NCBI GenBank assembly: GCA_028554755.1
Contig: JAPTOF010000015.1
Coordinates: 5,642,001 to 5,706,000 of the forward strand
From: Cordia subcordata
Taxonomy: Eukaryota > Streptophyta > Magnoliopsida > Boraginales > Cordiaceae
Length of the DNA: 64,000 nt
Direction of reading: 5' to 3'
Each line of letters starts with the position of its first letter. Within the stretch, counting starts at the first letter, position 1. A program made the translations under genes and the position numbers. Positions 56,691-64,000 of the stretch are shown here, one piece after another. Below the pieces are notes generated by a model. That model made no database searches. It had not been told where the DNA came from and worked only from the letters and a program-made list of their open reading frames with translations.

Positions 56691-58630
56691 TAAGTTACTG
56701 GAAAATAGTATGTAAATCCTGGAAACTCAAAATCCAAATAAAGAAACTAACTTTTATAAGATAAAAAACAAAAATGCAGAAAGAAATAACTGAAAATAGC
56801 AGAGGCTCGTGAACAAAGTCCTTAAGGGATTTACACCCCCTCAGCCGGTGCTAAATGTGTGTGTTGCATATCCCTCCTAGGATGCAACGATTATATATCT
56901 CTTGACATTGGTAGCACACCTACAGCACGGACCTACAAAACTGGTAAATAAAGAACTCTTTTCACAAAAAGGTACTAGCTCATGCTAATAGAATTTTCTC
57001 TCTACAGCCCAACTAGAATGGACGAATATATATAGTGGTGGAGTGATCAGCTACATTCAGTTTTGAGATTAACGTTAAGATATGTAACGGTTAAAATTGT
57101 TACCCATAATATGCCATAACTACTAGGTATTAATGATAGCATTAGTGGAGAGTTTTGTAACCACCACTGTCATAACTCCTGGGTTTTAATCTAGATATGA
57201 ATGGCTTTCGGTTATGAACCATTTTGGATTTCTATCCGAAAAGATTAAACCTGAGCAAAAACCTGAGCAGCACTTGTATCACGTCCCAGGCCCGGTTGGC
57301 CGTGTTGAGCCAACACGTGCACCTGTGTGGTCGCTTTTTAATACCAAGCCGATCATGTATACCCCTATAATCTAAATAAAATCTTGCAACCAAAGTAGTT
57401 AATAACCCAACTTTGATTGCTAATTTCTCATTCACCACAAGCCCATTTTTTACATGTAAATACGTTTATCTACTCAAAACAAAATCCGACCCGTTAGATG
57501 AGCGAGACCCGACCCAAATTTCAGATCAAAGTGGCTTTAACCTCTATGTCAAAAATCATAATTCTGACATAAACATTACTAGCAAAATTGATAAAAACGA
57601 TAGGCTAACCATGAAAATAAAAGTAATGTCACATATTAGAATAACAAAATTTGTAAAAGAAAACAATTTAGTTTTATTAAAGAAGTAGCTAAAGAAAAAA
57701 CTACAAGGGTGCAAAGACAAGTACACCCCATTTTCTTTTTATTTTACCGAATGACGCTAAAATAGGAACGATTGAAGATAGCTAAACCTGCTAGCTAGAA
57801 GTATGTTTACAAATTTTGAGGGTTCTTGTGAGCATTTGACAAATTGAAAAGGGAACAAAAGTTAATTAGAGAAAAAGGAAGAAATGATAAGCTAACGTAA
57901 TTAAGTAAAAAAATATATCCATAGTAGCTAGAAAGATTTATCTAACATATCAAAGTTTTGTTCTGTTCAAAAGGGTGGTATCATTAGCACACAATTTTTT
58001 TCTTAAAAAAAAAATCTAATTCCAAAACCACTTGTGTGCAATTACATTTTAAAAAAGGAGAACTTAGGCGTGCATGCTGTTTCTTCCTCAAATTGAGATT
58101 GTCTGGACGTGAAAAAGGCCAACTCTAAACGCACGTTGAGAGAACTAGTAAGCATTTCACAAGGCAAAGAGCAGGCGAACGGAAAATTTTTTTCTAAGAA
58201 ATAAATGCTCAAAACACAAAAGATGTACAAGCACTTAGTAATTTCAAGGGAACTTGATAATGAAAGATGGAAGAATCCCACTTACTTACCTCAATCACCA
58301 AAACTATATCTCCAAGAAAATTTCCTCTAAAAGTCCCTAGGATTGAAATCCTATAATCATTCAGCAAATATACACATTTTTTTTCTATCAGCCTCAAAAC
58401 TTCATCTTAGGATATATAAGATAATCTTAAAGTTTTAATATATCTAACCACTTACCAAAGACCATAAATGTCAAGAACCTTCAACTTGCAAGGATAGTAG
58501 CTTCTCGGTTTTGCTTCGAGTTTTCTATAGAGGAATGTACAAGAAGATTTTAGAGGAGAAGATTTTATGCGTATTTATTTTTTAAACTGAAGTCTTCTTG
58601 ATCCACTAGGAGTCATATCTTAATCGATAT
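56691..58630. other. Spacer with no recognised gene
   Basis: AT-rich. A TATATATAGTGG word near 57028 and an ACACCCC/AGCCGGTGC patch near 56835 might belong to an LTR, but I cannot define ends. Short open frames (57413-57688, 58042-58281) have no recognisable domain. Confidence 0.4.
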
Positions 58631-58635
58631 ATTTT

Positions 58636-58638
<3 letters not shown>

Positions 58639-58670
<32 letters not shown>
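58639..58670. repeat. (AT)n microsatellite
   Basis: About 16 AT units in an AT-rich spacer. Confidence 0.9.
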
Positions 58671-58675
<5 letters not shown>

Positions 58676-59019
58676 TATTTTATTTTTTAAAAAAAATCAT
58701 TATCCTGATTAGATGGTGAGTAGGGTGACCCCTAACCCCACAAAATAGCTGGAAGTTATATTATAGCTACACTCGTATTTTGTTTTAATAGTAAAATCTT
58801 AAGACATTAAATTTGTGATATGAATAGTAAATCAAGTTTTTTTTAATGATTTTATTATAAATTTTGAGTTTTTAGTTTTTTTTTTTTAAAACAAAAACCG
58901 AAAAGAAAACCAGACCAAACCAAACTAACATCTCTATGTTGGTTTCATTTCAATTGTTTTTTTTGCAAGGAAAAAATAGTTTATTTCTACGCGAATTTGT
59001 AAAAAGTACATCTCAAAAC

Positions 59020-59720
59020 CTCTCAAATCTTAAGATACAACAATCCTAACAAAAAAAAAACTAGATTTGGGGGATATGAATCAAAACAAAATATGAAAAA
59101 TCCAAAACAATATGACAAAAGCAATACAATGAAAGTAAGAAAGAAAACATGCTGGGTATCCAAATGACCAGCCAAGAGGTACGAATTATCAAGCTTAAAG
59201 CTCCCATGCACTTCCATATCAATAACCTTATCAACCTTGACTGCAAGATCCTCATCTAAAACAGGTTCACCTCGGGTGGAGTTATCAACATTTATAGGCT
59301 CTACATGAGCATAGCTTACCACCTTGCTATCCTTGCTAAGGCAATCTTCATTTGACTCCCTGTCTTCATCTTCAAGAATTGAAAACGATTTGCATTCAAA
59401 GGGATATTAGAAGTAGAGGCCAAGTTAGCAATGTCTCCTTTAGGAGCGTGACTTGTTTTTGGTTCAAGGACCACATTTGCAAATGGAGTAGGAGTCGTAA
59501 TTGTTTTCCTCCAAATTTTCTTTGTTTCTGCATTCTTCCAACTGTCCTCTTTCTTGACCACTGTAGGGCTTGTTTAGGAGCATTTGGACAAGAGGAAGAT
59601 GAGTGAGCAACCACTTTACAAGTTGAACAAACCAAGGGTTTCCAAGCATACTCCGTTTCAATTCTTGCCCATTCTCCATTTCTTTCAAATGTAAATCAAC
59701 TAATTTTGGTTTAGTTTAAA
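59020..59720 (-). pseudogene. LINE (L1-type) ORF1 fragment with CCHC knuckle
   Basis: The minus strand reads EYAWKPLVCSTCKVVAHSSS SCPNAPK (59580-59650), a C-x2-C-x4-H-x4-C knuckle preceded by the Y-x-WKP block typical of plant L1 ORF1. A basic, Ser/Thr-rich tail follows in shifted frames (TTPTPFANVVLEPKTSHAPK, NANRFQFLK) to about 59320 and decays to 59020. ORF1 binds element RNA. No endonuclease or RT domain is adjacent. Confidence 0.7.
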
Positions 59721-59903
59721 ATATGGTCAAAACTAAACCAAACCAAACTATGTACACCCCTGCCTTCAATGCTTAAGCTAGTGGTGCTAACTTGGAAAGG
59801 GAGGTTATTAGTGATGCTTCTCTTGTATGCCAGACATTGAAAACCACTATGGAAGATCAACTGTTCTTGATTCCTTTATTAGACTTGGTGCTAGTGATGA
59901 TAT

Positions 59904-60193
59904 TTTTTTTTTTTTTTTTTGACTAAGTAAGCAAGTGCATGTTCATAAAAGAGAAGAATATACAAAAGAAACCCGGGATCGGAAGCCCAACCAGGAGATC
60001 AAACCAACAACATAAAAAAGAAGAGTCAACCCAAAAAGCTTTAGAAATGTCCCTATAAACAGTATTGCTCCTAAAAGCCCTCCCAAAAAATAAAATATTT
60101 TTTACATCAAAAGTGATTTCGAGTAGCATTTGATCTTCAGTTCTAACTTTGTCGCTAAAGATTCTGCCATTTTGGTTGCGCCAGAGGTGGTAC
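59904..60193 (-). mobile_element. 5'-truncated LINE insertion with A tail and 9-bp target duplication
   Basis: TGATGATAT flanks it at 59895-59903 and 60194-60202. On the minus strand the unit begins HQYHLWRNQNGRIFSDKVRT, the W-x-N-x-NGRIF block found after RT in plant L1 elements. It continues with a 3' region and ends with about 18 A (59904-59921). It is 290 bp long. A tail plus duplication plus 5' truncation is the signature of target-primed reverse transcription. Confidence 0.85.
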
Positions 60194-60203
60194 TGATGAT
60201 ATT

Positions 60204-61610
60204 TCTAAATTCAACTTTTGATATCATTTATTGAAACATGAAGTGATGATGGTGTTTGTTAGGTGGATGGTTTTTGTTGATGGGAAGTGTGGTGTCTAGA
60301 TACTTTTTGTTGCTAGATTAACCTTAACAGATACAAGGATTCTCGTTGCTAATGGGTTATAGCTTTGTTTTTTGGACACGGGTTATGATTGGTTTCTTTT
60401 TGTAAATGGGGAATGGCTCTTGGTTTTTGCACATGGATTAAGTTGGTTCTTGACTTTGATGAGATGTAAATGGATGATTTTGCTTTGGAATAACCAGGAA
60501 TTATTTTATTCCAGTATTGTTGTTCGTTCCTAATTTATGTTTTAATTTTTTTTTTGTTGGTGCATATAAAATTGCAGTTGATTCTTTTAAATGAAAAACT
60601 TATTTTGTCAACATATGTCCGATTTGGTTTTTAGGAAAAGAAAGCTAAACTTTAGGAGCTAGAAATTTGAGCTTATAAAAAAAATCAATTTTTTTAAAAG
60701 ATTACACAATTTTTTTAAATAAAAATTAATCCAAACAACCCTTACAAAATAACGATTAAAATGATATATTTGTTCCTAAGAAACTGGTTTGGTATTAATT
60801 TAAACGGTTAGTCCTTTTGAAAACGTTACACTGGACTACTTTGGTGACTTTATGTTAACATTGGGGACCAATTGTGATACTTTTCAAATATTTTTGAAAT
60901 TTTTACCATTTTAACCTTCAAATTAAGATCATGTAAGAAGCACATCCCATTTTTCCTTTACTTTAATGCTAAACTAAGGAAGAGCATCAATAGAGTGACA
61001 TTTTATAAACATTAGGAACCATTTGCGCTATTTCTGTGACATTGAGGACCAATTTGGGAATAGTAAACATTGGAGACAATCCATGGAATTTGCCCTTTTT
61101 AAACCCATCTCCAAGGTAAGTCCTTCTACCTGCTGCATTCCATACACCAAGTCACGCTACGACAGGAAAAGCCAAGCCAAGCCAAGCCAAATCTTATCCC
61201 ATTAGCTAGGTCAACTAGAATTGCTGCGTCCCTTAAACAGAAGAGTTTTACGAGACCCACAATAGTTATCCTCGATATTCCTATGGCTCTGAGTTCCCTG
61301 ACCAAGGACTGCTAATGAAAAGCTCTGAGCAGAATACATCATTCTGAAAGAAATAGTTTCCACTCAGGGGGGCACCCAAAACGGCAAAAGCAGAATGCTC
61401 AAATCAGTAGCATTTGAAGGGAGAAGTGGAGAAGGTGCAAACGTAAAAGCCATCCTCTGCTATCTACTACTTTATTTTTTCACCATAATCCTTTAATAAA
61501 CCCATGACCTACATAGTAATATCATCCACTAAACCACCGGGCAATAAAAGCAGCTAGATCATTGTACAAACCAACATCTACATATTGATGGGACTATTAA
61601 GAGAAAAGCA
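60204..61610. other. Spacer between LINE fragments and the ubiquitin protease gene
   Basis: No gene recognised. Contains repeated GAGGACCAATT/GGGGACCAATTG-type words (60870-61060) and a GCCAA run (61171-61189). The short frame at 61023-61205 has no domain. Confidence 0.4.
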
Positions 61611-61720
61611 TAAAGATAGGCGATTCAGAAACTGAGATTAAAAACAAAGCTTCATCCAGGATATCTAAAGATAGGCGATTCAGAAACTGAGATTAAAAAC
61701 AGAGCTTCTTCCAGGATATC
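61611..61720. repeat. 55-bp tandem duplication
   Basis: TAAAGATAGGCGATTCAGAA starts at 61611 and 61666; the two 55-bp units differ at about two positions. It lies about 340 bp beyond the stop codon of the ubiquitin protease gene, possibly in its 3' untranslated region. Confidence 0.9.
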
Positions 61721-62058
61721 TACATTTGACATATGGAAAACAGGAAAAACTGCATTTCTAGAGTCAGTTTTAACAAACAGTACAAAACCTATGACATAAC
61801 AGTATGAGATTTTACTATCACAGACACCAACCTTTTCTCCTTATTGTTGGAAAATAACGGACAGCAAACTCCCACCATCCACTGTAAATGGCATTAACCT
61901 ATGTATGGATGTGTCATATCCATCTTACCTCACTAGACGTATCTGAAATCTTCCTAGAACTTTAGAAGAAGGGGTGCAAAAAGAATAATAAACATAATAA
62001 CCATTAAGAAATCTTGTATAAAACTGAGACATACTGATCCTACCTCAGCCTGGAGTTC

Positions 62059-63890
62059 TCAGCTTGTGCTTGAAGTACTGGTTCTCTCATAGAACAAGAT
62101 GTAGCCATGGTCTGTGTTACTGGAGTACTCCTGTGCTGACCCAAAGAAAGTCTGGATGGCAGACTCGTCAATCATCTCAACATTTTCGTCATCAAAAAAT
62201 AACCAATGATCGTGACTTTTCACAAGGCTGACATAATGTCCATGATTGGGGCCACTTCCAACATGAACTACTACAGCAAACAAGGAATATTCAGTATCTG
62301 CATCCTCAACTGTATTGCTCAGCTTCAGTTCAAGTGGAAAGACAACACGATAGGATAACTTCTTATACCGGCCCAGCTGTTCAATGTACTTGAATCGCTT
62401 TAAATGGATAACAAGGATATGAGGTGGCTTTTTTATCTTCATTCTCTTCTGGGCCTCTTGCAAGCTACACATTAAGGATAAGGTGAAAAAAGCCAAGGAC
62501 ATAGCAATACATGTAGAGGGTGCTCAACTAGCAACAAATGAAACCCAGAACATGATTAGGTATAACTCAGATTTGGCATTTAAACTAGCCTAAACTCCAA
62601 GAGCTTATTAGTAGTAATTTAGCTAATACACTAGCCTGCTAGACTTAAAATGACAGCTTATTAGCTCATTTGGCCAAAAGGCTTGGCCAAACACACTCAG
62701 TTATTTCCTTGGGTTCATAGCAACGATCCCTATTGTTCCACGTGCAAATTAGTATTGCTTATTCTTTCGTATTTTCACATCAACCCAGAATACCATGGTC
62801 TCCTGCCAAAAACCCCTTTCTTCCTCCCAGAAACTTCTACAAAGATTCACATACCACCACTCCCTGTCAACCATCCTAGACCCCACTAGCCAGGGAAATT
62901 CAAGAAAAAACAATTTTAATTTATTACATCATTAAGTTACTTATGTCATTTTTATCCTCCTAATTAAAATTTACAATCAATAAGTGAAATGCAATATACC
63001 AATCTAAACAGTGTACTCATCCAACTGCTATCTGAAGCCATTCAGACACATTCAAGAAATTTCACTGAGTGCAATATTTGACTGAGGTCAAGAAAACAAT
63101 TAACATCCTTTTCTTTAGGCACTGTAAAGTGACTAACGATTTACCTGCAGCATTTGTCACAAAAGAACTTGTCCTCTGCATTCAGTGTCTCAGTAGAACT
63201 AAAATTCTTCAAGCAACTAGTAATTGAACTGTTCTGTTCAATATCTAAGCTCAAATCAAGAAATGTCTCATCCCTTGCTGTTACGGTCTCACAACATAGG
63301 CACCTTGTTTCGTTTGTAAGTATTCCCTACATCAAAAGATGATAAACATGGTGAGATTCTGATTTCTGATGAAAAGTAGAAGATACCAACAAATCCATGG
63401 AGTAGAAAGAACTGGCTCTCCATTTTCTTCTCTTTTTTCATTTTGTTTAATAACAAAACAGAACAATGCAGAGACTAAAGGGAATAATATAATTCCCAAT
63501 TGTCTCTGCAGTAGACACAGTCTTATAGAACATAGAGGTAACATTTTGAGCAATTGACCTAAGGTCATGACAATATCTACCAAGTACATTACTTGCCAAC
63601 AAATACAAAGCTACATGACTTAATATTGCTGAGGCTTGCAGCCTCTCATCTTTCATTTAACACAGTGGCATACACAATGCACATTGACGAACAAACAAGA
63701 GTACCTGGAAATTCTCGTGCACCCAGGTCACAAGAAGTTCCTTTGGGGCACCATTGGCATGAACGCTGTTTGGTCCATTTGCAATTTTATCAGAAGACGA
63801 AGTCTCTGGATCACTCTTTGCAGCACGGGACTCTTTCTCCAGTATGTCAACCAGCTCATTTAGCAAATAATTCAAAAATTCATGTGCATC
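62059..63890 (-). CDS. UBP3/4: Ubiquitin-specific protease UBP3/UBP4-like, last three exons (5' part outside window)
   Basis: Minus-strand exons: 63890-63705, 63326-63145, 62464-62059 (stop at 62059-62061). GT-AG junctions; 774 nt in frame, 257 aa of the C-terminal half. It starts at [20 protein letters not shown], part of the USP QQDAHEF box. A zinc-ribbon follows ([15 protein letters not shown]...FFCDKCC: CxxC pairs), then [20 protein letters not shown]. The catalytic His box is [20 protein letters not shown] (about 62200-62255), with the FDDENV acidic residue. The Cys box lies right of the window. The enzyme removes ubiquitin from proteins; Arabidopsis UBP3/UBP4 act redundantly in pollen development and are nuclear. 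UBP3 and UBP4 cannot be told apart from this part. Confidence 0.94.
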
Positions 63891-64000
63891 CTATTGAAAG
63901 AAAAACACAGCATGAACATCAGAAAAGGATGCAAACAACACAGGATAAAAGATACTTGTTCACAGAATACTATTAGAGGAAAAGGAATATAATATGAGAT

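Noticed and set aside
59023..59322. Minus-strand frame with a hydrophobic tail
   Set aside because: Continuation of the decaying LINE ORF1 fragment; the hydrophobic part comes from AT-rich sequence.
61611..61720. CRISPR-like repeat
   Set aside because: Only two adjacent units without spacers, in a plant genome; a simple tandem duplication.
62683..62889. Plus-strand frame in the ubiquitin protease intron
   Set aside because: Lies within the intron between exons 63145-63326 and 62059-62464; no domain.

Overview
The window is nuclear DNA of a flowering plant, most likely a eudicot. It holds intron-containing genes with GT-AG junctions, long AT-rich spacers, and dense nests of decayed LTR retrotransposons. 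I cannot name the species. Two host genes are clear. One is a complete 13-exon calmodulin-binding transcription activator (CAMTA3-like, + strand, 36152-45600; the joined exons give exactly 1,096 codons plus a stop). The other is the 3' part of a UBP3/UBP4-type ubiquitin-specific protease (- strand, 62059-63890, continuing past the right edge). A short pseudogene fragment of an SR-protein kinase (SRPK) lies at 20045-20252.

Positions 1-30412 are almost entirely Athila-lineage Ty3/gypsy material and relatives. An Athila pol remnant and its 3' LTR (1-4454, +) sit in the LTR of a minus-strand element (copy A, 4455-10632). Copy A is itself broken by an LTR fragment (5741-6745) and a solo LTR (8122-9848, target duplication ATATC). 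A shared LTR (10633-12660) leads into copy B (12661-15416), whose 5' LTR (15417-16436 plus 18319-18867) is split by another solo LTR (16437-18313, target duplication GGTTT). After a low-content spacer come the SRPK fragment, a CACTA-like end, a SINE-like unit, a minus-strand Athila 5' end (21774-23360), and a nearly complete but dead plus-strand Athila (23361-30412). Copies A and B carry no reverse transcriptase. They carry instead an unusual ORF with CCHC zinc knuckle(s) near its start and a conserved unnamed C-terminal domain.

A 3.5-kb chromovirus (30613-34154) with two LTRs keeps gag, protease and a C-terminal chromodomain but has lost RT, RNase H and integrase. A Sirevirus-like Copia remnant (34160-34760), a small MITE and the CAMTA promoter follow. 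The CAMTA gene has a MITE-like insert in intron 5 flanked by a 115-bp direct duplication. Two more MITE-like units lie downstream of it.

From 48196 a third member of the A/B family (copy C) appears on the minus strand, joined to Athila protease and gag. Next come a small LTR with a tRNA-Met-type primer site (55111-55685), an endogenous pararetrovirus-like remnant (about 55909-56690, +), LINE fragments (59020-60193) and finally the ubiquitin protease gene.

The LTRs of the Athila/A-B-C family share three architectural features that standard annotation does not explain: a cluster of GGTCGACC-like palindromes just upstream of the TATA box, dispersed CATGTCTATGTGTTT copies in the leader, and paired hairpins built on TTGGCTTTAAA/TTTAAAGCCAA. 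The zinc-knuckle element family and these LTR motifs are the best candidates for something undescribed. All identifications rest on reading the sequence and on remembered family features; no database search was run.
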